Origin: Halichondria panicea
Taxonomy: Eukaryota; Porifera; Demospongiae; Suberitida; Halichondriidae
NCBI RefSeq assembly: GCF_963675165.1
Contig: NC_087378.1
Coordinates: 2,949,525 to 3,013,524 of the forward strand
Reading direction: 5' to 3'
Length of the DNA stretch: 64,000 nt
Both the position numbers and the translations under genes were made by a program. Under the pieces are notes generated by a model. It saw nothing but the letters and a program-made list of their open reading frames with translations. It had not been told where the DNA came from and made no database searches. Shown piece by piece: positions 1 through 12,717 of the stretch; the first letter of the stretch is position 1, and every line of letters starts with the position of its first letter.

Positions 1-720
1 GGTTTCCTGTCAAGTCTACTCTTTTGTTCTTTACAAAAAGGCATGTGTCTCTCTGCTGCTGACTCCTGGAACCTTCTATCACAGTGCGGGCACTGGACAT
101 AATCAGGATCAGGGGCAGAGGGTCGATGAGGGGGCAACGGGGCACCTGTACAGAATAATTACAATTGTGTTACTGTGACCCACAGACGTTAAAGTACATG
201 ATATTAAAGATTCAGACAACAACTAACCAGTTTTGATGGCCTCAGTCACAATTCTTGCTGATCTCATTGACTCCACAAGAGACTCGTGTTTCTTCCTCCA
301 GTCTTTCTTCGTCTGCTTAGGTGTGGGAGCTCGACCATGGGTGGCCAAAAACACTTGTAAGTCAGCACACTGCCTCTGTTTAGAACTGTCAAACGTTTTC
401 CTATTCGTTGAAGATTTCTTGGAACAGATACGCTGATGTCTAGCCTGCAAAGATACCCAGAATAGTTATTTAAATAAGAGATAGGTTACAGCTTGCAAAA
501 CTTACCAGAACATCAGGATTGAATGTCCGACCACAAAGATTGCAAGATTCAAATCCAGCAGGATGCTGGACTGCATCTGCTGTATGTGCAAACAAAACAA
601 AACATAATAACATTCTCTAGCTCTCTAGCTGGAGAGATCAAATCTACTAGATCTAAGAAACTACTCTGTACAACTCTGTACTTTATACTCACCAGGAATC
701 TCATCAATTGGATAGGCCAT
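1..720 (-). CDS. ZC2HC1: ZC2HC1-family C2HC zinc-finger protein (3' end outside window)
   Basis: Four coding exons join in phase on the minus strand: 720-693, about 580-508, 444-228 and 145-1, the last running off the window. The product starts MAYPIDEIPADAVQHPAGF. Two C2HC zinc fingers are visible: C-x2-C (SCNLCGRTFNPDVLARHQ) with H and C in RHQRIC, and a second with VQCPHCDRRF followed by ERHMPFC. Between them lie the family-typical stretch RKTFDSSKQR and a Trp-Arg-Lys-Lys-His motif (DWRKKHESL). The order and spacing match ZC2HC1A/B (FAM164) proteins, a metazoan family with poorly known function, presumably binding zinc through the two fingers. The vertebrate proteins continue past the second finger with a low-complexity tail, which would lie outside this window. 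It is head-to-head with the coiled-coil gene starting at 963. Paralogue (A, B or C) cannot be decided. Confidence 0.9.
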
Positions 721-962
721 TAATGTTGATTGGGCTGGGATCAATCGAGATTTGACGTTAGTTGATATTGATGTTTAGTCAGTGGTGATGGTGTGTCTAC
801 AAAAAATGCCATGTGGATGTTGCTATGGAGTTTGTCACTGTGGATACGAACTTTGAACTCTATAGATTTGACTTCCTATTCCGCGATCCGTACCGTACGT
901 ACGTACATGGCATGCTAAAATTTTGAGAGCTAGCTATATAGCTCTAGTACAGTACAGTGACG
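721..962. promoter_or_regulatory. Shared 5' region between the ZC2HC1 and CCDC73-like genes
   Basis: Only 242 bases separate the two divergent start codons (720 on minus, 963 on plus), so both promoters and 5' UTRs must overlap here or start in unseen upstream exons. It contains a short alternating tract of cgtacgtacgtac around 890-905 and a tatata-containing segment near 935. No factor site is claimed. Confidence 0.45.
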
Positions 963-3900
963 ATGCCCACAGTTGGATTGGAGGAAAACCCTAACACTGT
1001 CTCTGAATCTTTTGGTGAAAGGTATAGCGCTACTAGACTGCATGCATGAGAACTTTTGCCCAGCTGTCTATGTCTTGGTGCTCCATACACTGGTACATTT
1101 TAAACATTTATACTTATATGTACGTTGAATGTATACACTGAGTCACTGAATGTAGGGCTAGGGAGGACTTAACTGAAACATCTGATCTCCCTGATGGTAA
1201 TCAAAAAATAATGTATGCAGCATGTAGGTATGTAGTTTTAAACTGCAGTCCAACTAAGTGATGCTCCAAGTTTTCCCAGTTGTAAAAGTGACAAGAACTC
1301 AGTCTCAAAATCCCATTCTTCTGGAGACGATGGCCTACTGGATCCACACCGATTCAAGAGTGCATTTGTGCAGGTGCCGTACTAAAGTTTGATTTATACT
1401 GAACTGCATTACTATAATATACATAGGCTGTGGAAGAGCTTCGGATGAGAAGGGTAAACTCTTACATGTGTGGTAACTTGACTTGTTGTGTGCAATATTT
1501 CAGACCATAGATGTGGAGAATGACTGTCGTATCAAGAAACTAGAAGATAATAATCATGACCTAAAGAAAAAATTGGTTTGTCTTCTGTTTAGTATATCTT
1601 ACGTGTATCTATACACTTCCTGATGAGTGTTTAATGTTACATTCTTGTTACATGTAGGAGGACGAAAAAACTAGTATTGGAACATTAATTGAGGGGCACT
1701 CTCAAATTGAGCAGAATCTAAGATCAGATTATGGAGAGAAAGTTAAACAAACCGAAAATGAAAAGGTGAGGTACTACACTACAATGGTGGTGTGATACAA
1801 GTACTTTTCTAGGTTAAGACACGTATCTTGGGAGAAAATTGGGACTATGAGCTCAAATCTCTCAAGGATAAGATAAGAGCGCTACATGTATGTCTATAAT
1901 TAATTATCAGTATTTGACTACGGTTTTCATACTTTCTTTCCTGTTTCTGTAACAGCTTGTAAAATACAGTCTTGAAAAGAAGGTGACTGAACAAAAGAGG
2001 CAGCTCCAGCTTCAGTCCTCATCCAGGGATGGCTATCTTTCACAGATGAATGATCTGGATGAAAAATTTGGCGCAGTGCTCAAACAGGCTGACTTTATCT
2101 CTGAGCAGATGGAAAAACTGGAAGCAAATGGTATATACAGTGGAACGTCTAATAATTGAATCTTACATGTACTTGTACCTTATACACACCCAGTACCCAT
2201 AGTGTATAAAATCTCTTAGACACACTAGTAGATAAGATCTACATGGGAAGTACATGGGAAGTACACGGGAAAAGTGCCTCAGAGCAGGTATACTATGGGA
2301 CTTAGTATACCTGCAAATTTACTAAATATACCTAGTATTCCGTTCAAGTAATTGTATTGTAGCCAAGCGGTTTGCGTATGCGCACTGGTATCTAAATGAG
2401 TTAGACACTGTTTTGGAGGTGTCTATGGGATTTAGAAGCCCAAAGGCACTGATTTAGTATCCCAAGCGTATTATTGGCCCCGTGTATTTTATGAACTTTC
2501 CACTATCGATCTCACTTGATTTGTAATGTCCATGTAATCATTGTTTTTAGTGAAGGCTTCAAAAGATCTCCACCTAAAGCTGCAGTATGTCAATGAGCAC
2601 CGTACTTGTGAATTGGAGGCGTACAAAACTAGGCTTGAAGATTGCCGAGCGGAGCTTATGGAAGAGACTTGCATGAAGGTTGTTGAGGTACATGCGCCAG
2701 AGTGCACGGAGGTAGTCACTACTCGGACAAAAGCAATTGACCAGGAGCTAAAAATGGTGCGTCTTAATAGTTAGCTCATATTTTTGTTATGTAAATCTAA
2801 CATATACGTTCACTTTGATGAGCTATCCACTGCTTTAGAGTGTAGTTGACTCTATCTACTGTCACATTTCAATGCTCACTAGTTTTGCTTGGCCCCAGCA
2901 AACTGAATTAAACAAGCAGCTACAAGATCAATTGTCAAGCCTAAGAAAGGAACACCAAGATATTTTACGACAGCTTAAAGATGCTCATTCACTAATTGAG
3001 AAACATGCACAGTCACTTACTACTGCCACAAAGAGTGAGGTAAGAAATTATTACGTGATGTGAAAAAGCAGCAATATGTATGAAAATGAAAGCCGGTTAG
3101 CAGCAATTCAACTAACAGGGGCAATAATGAATGCTGAAATTCAGTGATGTGAACACCATGCATAAATATCACAGACATGCACTGGGAGTCAGCAAAGACC
3201 CTGTGGTTGTGAGACACATACAATTGTAACCACTGAGAGTTTAGCACTTTGCTCAATAATAATCTCTAGTTACGTGTAGTTTGTGTAAATGTTATGTTTC
3301 ATAGGAAGAGTTGCGTAAAGAAACTACATCACTCCATGAGACGATTGATCACCTGACACAAGAAGTGGATCAATCTCACAAAGCTGAGCAGTCAATTAAA
3401 GAGGAATTATCAAAGGAAAACGAGTACTGGTCGGCAAAAGTATGTCATTGTACAGTTTATGTGCGACTGGACAGTTGGCACTGCTATGTATTAGGGTCGT
3501 GCTAGGTTGTCCTTCTCCTTCCGAAGTATGAGTTTGAAGGGTATTTATGCCCCAATGCGCTGCGCAAGCGAGGTATACGGTAGTGCGTCTGTCTACGTAG
3601 ACTGCTATAGCTGCTCAAGGATCAATGAAGTGCAAGTACATTGTAAGGGTTTCTAAGGCTTCTAGTAATGTTTTCTTGGATTTTAATTTGTGGATTTGCT
3701 TGGTTCTCGAGTTATGCCTAGTGCCATTCATTGCAGCTTTTTCGGAAGAGTGCGTAGGAAAACTTGTCCATGGAGTGTTGCTACTCTACTTAGTAGTTAG
3801 CTCCGCACTAGAACGCTAGCTATTGGTAACTAACTGGCAAGGCTGCAAGGCTCTACTGTACTGCAGCAGCCATTAATTTGCACTTTGGATCCTTTTAGCA

Positions 3901-5437
3901 AAAATCGTGGTCGATGATTCCCACTCTTTGAGTTTCCCTGTGATTATGCATGCATGCAGCAAAATTAACGCAAAAATTAATGACTAGTCAGTATCTTTAT
4001 GTTATATATAGCTTTGACACATCCACCGAGGCATCAGCACCTGCGGTGCTTTCATTTCATTTTTCCTATCAGTATTCAGATATCGATGCTCGTCTGAAAT
4101 CGCTTCAAGAAGACTATACAACTCAACAAGAAAACCATTATAAGGAATTGGAAACAAAAGCAAACCAGCTGACAACAGTTGGAAAGTCTGTAGTCGAGCT
4201 CAAAGACGAAGTTGCTCAACTCCAAGATCAACTAATTACTGCCCGGGGAGAAGTGAGCTCTCTGAAGGAGCAAGTTCATAGGATTACAATTGTAATGTCG
4301 ATCGATGCATTTCTGTACCATGACCCTTACGGCACAGCCAACTTTTCACCTCAATAGCCATGAATGTACACATGAGTCTGATTCACGCTAGTGTTATTGT
4401 TCTGCAGGATGCTCAGCGCACCCTCAGCCAACATTCAGTGCAGATCAGTAGTACTACTAGTGAGAGCTCCTACTCACCTAAAGTAACAAATCGTCATACT
4501 CCACTTACCTCAGTTCCCAATTTGGGAAGCTCACCTGAAGTTACAAATCGTCGTACTCCACTAACCTTGGTTGGAAGCTCACCTGACCTTCTTGGGTCAC
4601 CAACCACACCCCTAAATACATCTAATAAGGTACGCTCAGAGAGAAGTATAATGTCAATATTATATGTACCTATAAAATTAATGTCTAGTTTGCTCAGCAA
4701 AAGTATAACCGGTAATAAGTATGATTACCACATAGGTGATCAAAGGAGAATGTGCTCAATTAACTAGAATAGAAGAGATTCCTGTGTCTATAAACACACA
4801 AGAAAGCGGTCAAAACAGTGAACTAAACAACAGTCTCACTCAAATTAAGTCTTCACAGGGTGCAAAGAGGCCGAAGATTGATGAGGAAACTGAATACCCT
4901 GCTAAGAAAATTTGTGCTGACCCCGTAAAGCCAGAAGATGAACAAATCGTTGCATACATTAATAATCGGCAAGTGACACAATTAGAATTATCATCAGGGA
5001 ATATGTGTAATGAAGAAGCCTCAAAAAATATACAACCGTCCATCACTTCACACCAAATGAGTGTACCTGCTGATTTACAAAATACACTCCCTTGCTATGA
5101 TCAACCTCGAGAAATGTGTACCAATGTCATGAAAACTGATTCTCCTCAAGCTGTAGAAACGACACAAGAACCCCCCTCAACCAACGAGAAACTATCGCCC
5201 ACCTCGAATCAAATGATTGAATCCCAAACTATGTCCACAACTTGTGGCCAATTGCATTCCGATGTGGCGCAAAAAGAACCTGGCCCTCTGCCCACTGTTG
5301 TACCTATTTTGTTCTCAGATGACGATGATGGTGCTGGTGAAGACAGCCTTTGGAACACACAACTTAACATGCAAATTGACAAGGTGCAGACGGTTCTGAA
5401 ATTGGACAAACTGAGGCGACCAAAGAAAAACAGTTAA
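963..5437 (+). CDS. CCDC73: CCDC73-like coiled-coil protein, 735 aa
   Basis: Twelve coding exons join without frame breaks: 963-1021, 1280-1373, 1504-1575, 1658-1765, 1813-1887, 1956-2130, 2551-2756, 2899-3039, 3305-3439, 4073-4291, 4408-4629 and 4736-5437. Residues about 50-430 are almost entirely heptad-type coiled coil. The segment KYSLEKKVTEQKRQLQLQ and the following LEANVKASKDLHLKL closely resemble the central coiled coil of vertebrate CCDC73, recalled from family knowledge. The tail is unstructured. It holds an imperfect internal repeat of S-P-x-V-T-N-R-x-T-P-L-T near residues 440-490, a basic AKRPKIDEE/PAKK cluster that could be a nuclear signal, an acidic DDDDGAGED patch and a basic C-terminus (RRPKKNS). 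CCDC73 function is largely unknown. Exon 9 and exon 10 are separated by an R1 repeat insertion. Other coiled-coil families cannot be excluded, since such similarity is easily inflated. Confidence 0.68.
3545..4062 (+). repeat. R1 dispersed repeat, copy 1, in a CCDC73-like intron
   Basis: About 520 bases. The left end is related to gcgcatgcgcaagcgaggta followed by tacggtagtg; the right end is ccaccgaggcatcagcacc followed by a gc-rich ggtgctttcat. The same body occurs at 46466-47005, 53372-53830 (diverged), 55340-56038 (reversed and interrupted) and 58299-58833 (reversed). No coding capacity is seen. It looks like a non-autonomous interspersed element of unknown class. Confidence 0.75.
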
Positions 5438-6463
5438 ACTCATTCATAACTATCATTAATATTATGTATGGTTTGCATACTAACTATCTATCATTAATAA
5501 TCGTTATTATTATGGGTTTGCATACAAGCTATATACGTACACTGTATAATTATTTTACTATAATTGATACCAGTGCGAAAAGTGCTTCAAACTATAATTA
5601 TATGCTATGATTTTATCGTACATCTTCATAATAATTATAGTTACCACTAGTATTTGTCGATCTATAGCTGTCTGTTTGTGTGTGTTTGAGGAAAGTGTGA
5701 GTAGAATTGTGTCCATTAATTGCTCATAAGATTTAGAGTGCTCATGCTTTATATTGTGGGCATTTAGTGGTGTAGGAGAGGTACGTGCCTTGTGTTACAC
5801 ATATCCTAGTTATTGATAATTATGTGAATGGGACTAGCTATAGGGGGAGACACAAGATGCCTGACCATGCAGGAGCATATTGGGAGTGATAAGTAATTAC
5901 GCTCCTTTCACACTCCTTTGACAGAAGCAAAAATTACCACAGATCAGGCCGGTGCATGCTTGTGGGTTATTCGTAATTATAGTGGATAACCGATTGAGAA
6001 CAATTACCGTATATATAAAAGGAAAATTTAACGAGCGTTCAAATTTAATTATACTCATTAATTACACTCAGAATCACCAAATAGAAAAACACCGATATAA
6101 AATCCAGACGAAAAGACATAATAAATGATATACACTGTAGTAACCACACCCGAGACGCCAAATTAAAAAACTGTAAATGGTTTATTCGCCATAATACTCA
6201 TCAATGTTCCCGTTATACGGTATCAAGATCTCATTGTGTTGAAGTACTCATAATTATGGAGGTTAAAATTAATGTAAGTTATTACATTGCCAAAAGTCCT
6301 TGCAGCCTCGTCCTCAGATCGATATTATTCTAATAGAGCAAAAAAGCGTTAATATGTTTTTCAGACTGCTGAAAGCTGAACCAAACGATGAGGTGAGGCA
6401 ATAATTTTTATAGAAGTCACTGCAGCTCACTCACACACATTTCATAGACTAGATAGAAATGAT
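5438..6463. other. Intergenic gap between convergent CCDC73-like and DNA2 genes
   Basis: AT-rich sequence between two 3' ends. Short repeats of taattat and cattaataat are present, but no ORF with coding character or RNA gene is seen. It presumably holds both 3' UTRs and polyadenylation sites. Confidence 0.6.
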
Positions 6464-9400
6464 TCAAGGATGAACTAAGCACTTGCGTTCCACTAGATGA
6501 TTTAGCATGCATTCAAGCAATGGAGTCCGTTTAAGAGTGCTAACAGAACCAACTAGTATGAGTTTATGCTTGGCTCGAGTTATGGCCACATTCATACGTC
6601 GCCAGTCCTTCAGCAATTGACCAGTCTATAATTAAAAATGAGAAGCACGGTTAAGTTGATTCAACAGGTTATATTACAGCATATATGGGGGTGCTATATA
6701 ACACTACAGGAGCAAGCAACTAATCAGAGTTTTGAAACGGTGTTTCTCATAACCAGCTTTTTGTACTTACATTTCCCTTAGAGTTGCTCCTTACAAACGA
6801 AAGGATAATGCATTCTTTATCTCTGCCTTGGTACTTGTCAATGGTATTCACTTCTATTGCCTTGAGATCAGTGAGATTGCCCCGGCTCGTTAAAGATGTG
6901 ACATTGTGTTGTATGAGAGTTTGTTGATATCGCATTGGTGTGATCACCCCAATCCTGTCTGGAGACAGACCAAGCTGAGAAAATGGAAATATTGAGTGAC
7001 CACGCCATCAAAGTTTCAAGAAATTATTATATGTGCTTACAAACGATTACACATCATTTTAACGTTATGCACTACAAACGAGGTACCTGCAACATTACTT
7101 CAACGACACTTGCCACCAGCTCAGCTTCCAAGACATTGCAAACATGGTCCCCGACTATAGACTCTTGACCATTGGAGCAATTGTCAGTGTTCACAAACAG
7201 AATTGGTCTACAGGGGTCAACCACCTCTCTTAACCAGCTGCAACTTAGCAGCCTCTCACACGAAGAGCAGTCACTAGAGGGAAACGAGTGAGTCTCTAAA
7301 TGAGGGAGATGCAGTCTTCCTTGTGCCACTTCTTCTGTGCCACACTTCAAGCTGTCACTGTAGATGAGCTTGTTGGACAGACTCATTATTTCGCTGCAGT
7401 GAAATACATAATTATATCAATTGAAAGCAATGTACTAGAAACACAACACATGTAACCAATGCTACCTTAGGGTGCTCTCTAATTGACCACACCAAGGGGG
7501 ATTTGGGAATCTAAATGCATGTTTATTTTTTGCCACCTAACAACTGATAAGTATTTTCCCTATAGGCCAAGGTGTGTTGACAACACGAAGTTCAATTTGC
7601 CAAAAAGGGATCACTGAGCACCTGTTCATTCTGTACTGCAGTTCCAAGGACACCAATGCTGATGGATGGTGCTCACTCAAGTACCGAAACAGGCTCACAT
7701 CCAGACCGCCCTCTCTATGGGAAATAGTACACGTCAAAGAAAGAATCACATCTACATTTACCTTGCTTGCTGACTTTGCACCAGTGGAGGTAGCTGGTAA
7801 TGATCACCAACCAGCACAAACATACTGGCATACCGTAGTGGGCCTAGACTCACAGGCAGGGTAATTTGAGATGCTTCATCAATGATGCATACATCAAAAG
7901 AACGCCTAAAAGAAAGTGATGTTTACAATTAAAGACAAGTTGGCTGCCGAAGCAGTAGATAATTCCACTCAGTCATGCACTATAGAAAAGAAAAGAAAAC
8001 AATTACTACAATCAGGAGTGTATGAAGACTCCTGCTACAATGTATGAGCGGTGGTGAAGGCAATAAAGAGGTCCTCAAAACAACAGTACAGATATACAGA
8101 TACATGTAACTGTAACAACAATTTTTGCCTTTTACCACTACATTATTATTTTTTACCTTGCAAACAGTGGATGCTTGACTCCAAGACATGTTGTGGCAAC
8201 AACTGGGGTATTTAGGTACAGTTGTTCTAGCTCTTGCACTGTGGTTGCATGTCCACACAGGTTAGAGGGAGTGAAATCGTGTATTTCAGGATGAACTCGG
8301 GACAGACGGCCCAAGCGGAGAAACTGAACATTATTCTGCAAAAAGTTTTGTAATAAGACAACCTAACAGATAAAATACAAAATACAAGCGGGTAATTTTC
8401 GTTGGTGCAAATTGTTGTTTAAACGACCCATTTAAATATTAAAATTTTCGTACAGCACCATATCTATCAGGATAGTGACGTTGAATCTTCGTATGATGCT
8501 GTTCAATACGAAATCGACGAAAATTTCAACCATACGAAAATAACCTGCTATACGGTATTGTGTACTATTGCAGGTGTTAGCTTATAATTTATGAACGTGT
8601 CTTAAACCATGCATGTACAGTTGATAAGTGATTTGCAGGTGTGCGATTGCTATGACAAGTGTATCGTGCTCACTGTTTTGAGTTTCAAGAGTATGTTGTC
8701 CACTGCTGAATGTGTGTAGCTAGTGAGCAGCACACTTTTCCCCAGAATAACAAGAAGCCTCACAAGAGAAGTGATGGTTGTGGTCTTACCGGTACCAGGC
8801 ATTCCCAGAATGAGAGCAAAGTCCTGTGAGCTGAGTACCTGGGATAGGGAAAACCGGCTCAGCTCTAATTAGTACACACACATAATTTGATGGAAAACAC
8901 GAAAAGAAACACGGATGCTTTGATACTATAGAATCCAGCCTCCAGTAATGTCGGGCTACCTTGAAAATGGCTTTCTTCTGACTCAAGTTGAGTGTAGACA
9001 ATATTTCTTGCACTTCGTTTGAGAAGTCCATCTTAACCGACTGCTGAACATTGCAGCTTGGAGGTTCAAGATTGATTATCAGGTTTCTCAAGCGCTGATC
9101 TCTGTAAAGGAAAGTCCAACCATTAATTTGTGTGTGCAGTTACCGATTATACTATAAGGGACCAATGATTATATTGACAGACAAGTGTGATGGCAGATGA
9201 TAGAGCTACGACTGTGCTATTAAAACTAACACTGACAGTGGTTTACTCATTCATAATAGAAACACCTTTGGGAATTAAACAGAGAGTCAGGTTGACAATC
9301 GTTGAGGAGTTACATACACCAAATTTGGACTTGGCCTTTATTAGCTTTTGCTGGTGACCATTAACAGAGGTTAACTGAACGCCAACGGTGGTAAATGAAT

Positions 9401-12400
9401 ACCGTATAGCGCAAACTTTTCGAGGGGAGGGGCTCAATTTTCGCTGTTTTAGTAATCCTATATGAAAATTAATTCCACGAAAATTGTTTTTGATTAGAAT
9501 TATTTTTTATAACGTACAAAGATTAAAAGCGTGGCCTCCGGTAAGCAATTTATTCAACGTAGAGGCCATTCCACAAAATTTAAAGTGCCTTGAAAATTTC
9601 GCGCTATACAGTAGTGCCTGTATACATGTACATGTATACCTCTCGGAATCTGAAGTACAAAAGTCAGCCAAACTTCCTGCCATAACTCCTCCCCCATAAG
9701 ACGGAGCAGCGTCAATACGGTAGAGAAAACTTGCAGATACTGCCTTATCCACCAACACCTCCATATCCCCAGCACACATTGGTCTAGTGATGGTTCCCAT
9801 GGTGAGGGCCCACCCTCTCCCATCCTGTCTGCTGATGACCACCCTGTCATTGATGGTCAATACACTTTCACTACGCCTCTCACCAAGCTGTGTGCAGGAT
9901 GCTTGGGTAAAAACCTGAATCTGTCTGCTCAGTGGACACGACATATCTGCCGGATTGGCTGTCAAGTTGGCATGGCAACAACCCTCTTTTTCGCTGCATA
10001 TAGAATATTGACCAGCATGACTGCATACAGCATGTGATAGGCTTTAGAAAACAAAACATCATTTTGGAAATTACGCATTCAGTATTACAGCACACCATGA
10101 CATTATACAAGCCTGATTGCGTTGCAAATTGCATGCAAAGCATGCTGCTGTATGCGCATCTTTGCAAGGCTTTTTTTACAATGTATGCGAAAACTTGCAT
10201 TCATCATCGAAAGAGTCTCAAAACCCAGTATACGATACTCTAATTGTAGACAAAGTTGTGCATAAGAGTATACACATAATCATAGGTTTTAAGACACGCG
10301 ATGTATTGTATCATAATGGGGTACATGTTACATAATTGTGTACAACAGTGACAAAAAGCATTTAAGCCGCCTTTAACCAGAGTATAAATGTACCTTAATT
10401 AGATAAGTGTAAAACAGCATAAAATTTCGAAACTGTGCACACTAAACAGAGGACACACCTTTCCAGTGGGTCAGTGAGCCAGAGCGGGGTGCTATCTTTG
10501 GCCTTGCTGTGAGCCTCTTCCAGTGCAACGAGGCCATACCACTTAACAAAGAAGTCTAAGTGACTGGGGGAGAGGTGACTTATTTGCTCAGTGAATAACT
10601 CTCCTACTCCACTGCTTAGCTCATCTCCTTGCTCTAATGTGCTGAGTGAGATATTGACATAATATTGTGTAAGCAAGCAGCAAGCATTCATCCGTAGGGC
10701 AAATACTATGAAACCATAAGACGTAATCCTCACTAGTTACATAATCCACATATCAATTACAAATGGGTCACTAGTACATGCAATTCCATGTGGCAGGAAA
10801 TAAATGTTTTGCGTTGGTACAGTAGTGTAGTGATTGAACGGCATTGCTAACAAAGAAAGTTTTAACATAGCAAAGGCTTCGACTTGTGACATATGTACAT
10901 GTACCTGTGGTAAAGCATGCACTCTTTGAGGCAGGGGCAGTACTTGCAAGTGTGCTTATCCTTCAATAGCCCAGGCATATCCATGTAGTCACCAGAGGTG
11001 GTGTGGTAACGTGACAGGTGGTTTCGAGCATTTATGAGACCTACATGTAACGAAGCGAACAAGGAGCACAATAATTAGGTGAACACTAAAACGGCTCTCA
11101 GCATGTTATGTGACCACACCAAACACGATAACAATACGAATTTCAATTTACAGACTGAAACACTGCATGATAAAATGGAGCCTCACTTCTATCCCTAATC
11201 ACTACAACACACACATGCTCGCACACACCCCGTATTTCGTGAGGCAGTGATGGTAGACCCTGCATGTGGCCAGTCTTCATGTAGTAGAGCAGCCCCCCGG
11301 TGGGATGGGCGGAGTATCGGTCACTGAGCATCAGAGTGTAGAGAGCCACCTGTGTACATTGTTGAGCAGAAGATTCAACGAATGAATTGGTAGCAATAAT
11401 CAGTAACGATAAGAATGGTGTAACCAACTTTTGTGAGATTTTACAATACTGTAAGTGTAGTACATTGTACACTTGAGAAGATGCGTACATGTAATCGGAT
11501 ATACGATACAGTGTAGTTAAATAGCCGGTACTACTTAACCTCATCTACACAATATTAATAGAGTTGCATGCCGACATTAATTTTATAGACTCCTAAAGCA
11601 AAACAAAATAAACAAAATATTGTTCCTCCAATAATAATACCCACACCTGTGCTCTGTGCTGGATTGTCCCTTGAGTCCTGAACATTTTTCCTGTCTTCAG
11701 CTCTAGAGGTACTCGGGTTGTCTCCGTAGTAAGAGATTTCCTTCTCTCTTTAATGGTAACAGACACATCCACCTTCCCTTTCAAACCATACCTGCATAAT
11801 ATAGAATAATTTTGTCAGAAAAAAAACACATTACAAAACAAACCAGTAACACTGCATGCACATGCATGAATTAACCCATGTACATACATGACTGTATGTA
11901 AAATTTTGAAGAAAATGTGTTACCTTGGTGACCATATGTTTTCTTCAATGTCCTGTATGTCCGTAATGGCCACACAACTGATGTTACCACCCTCAGAACC
12001 CGGCCTGTATGTATGCAGTACTCTCAGTGAAACACATGCATGTGTGTTTATGTTTTGAAACGTAATCATAAAATGAAAGTGAACTAGCTACAATGTATAT
12101 ACAATTTTAATAGCAATTGCACAAATGCTTCAGAAGATGTCTTGACTAAAAATGAAACTCTCAAGAGTTAGTTTGCTACATGTACTAGCTATACTTTACA
12201 TCACTTCAAGCACAGGTACGTAATTCAAGTGATTATAAAAGTTATGAAAAGTGTAAGAGCATAATAATATGATTGTATATAGATTCTCAAGACTGCACCT
12301 CTGGAGTTAGATTTGTCGATGATTCAACTAATGGTGACAGGAAAATTGAGATTTATACGAAAAAGTGGTTGTTCGTTTGCGCTTTCAGTGGATGTAAAAA

Positions 12401-12672
12401 CACTGGTTCAGATTGTGACCTTATGGCATGTACGAATCATACGATTAAGAATAACACTGAGTGCCTGGCAACAAGCACTTATTCTGGATCTCAGCTAACA
12501 ACATCAACCAATGCAAGTGAACAGCCCACAATTCAGTCTACGGACCTCTCCAGTGGACTTGGAGCATTAATAGCAGTGCAATTTCTTGTGATAATTGGAA
12601 TGATTACTGGATGGGTTTGTACACGTGTACAAATGAAAAGGAAGAAGGGAAAATACACTATCTCGTAAGTTA

Positions 12673-12717
<45 letters not shown>

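Noticed and set aside
1156-1196. Possible extra exon in the CCDC73-like gene
   Set aside because: It has splice-like ends but breaks phase with the next exon, whereas skipping it joins 1021 to 1280 in frame.
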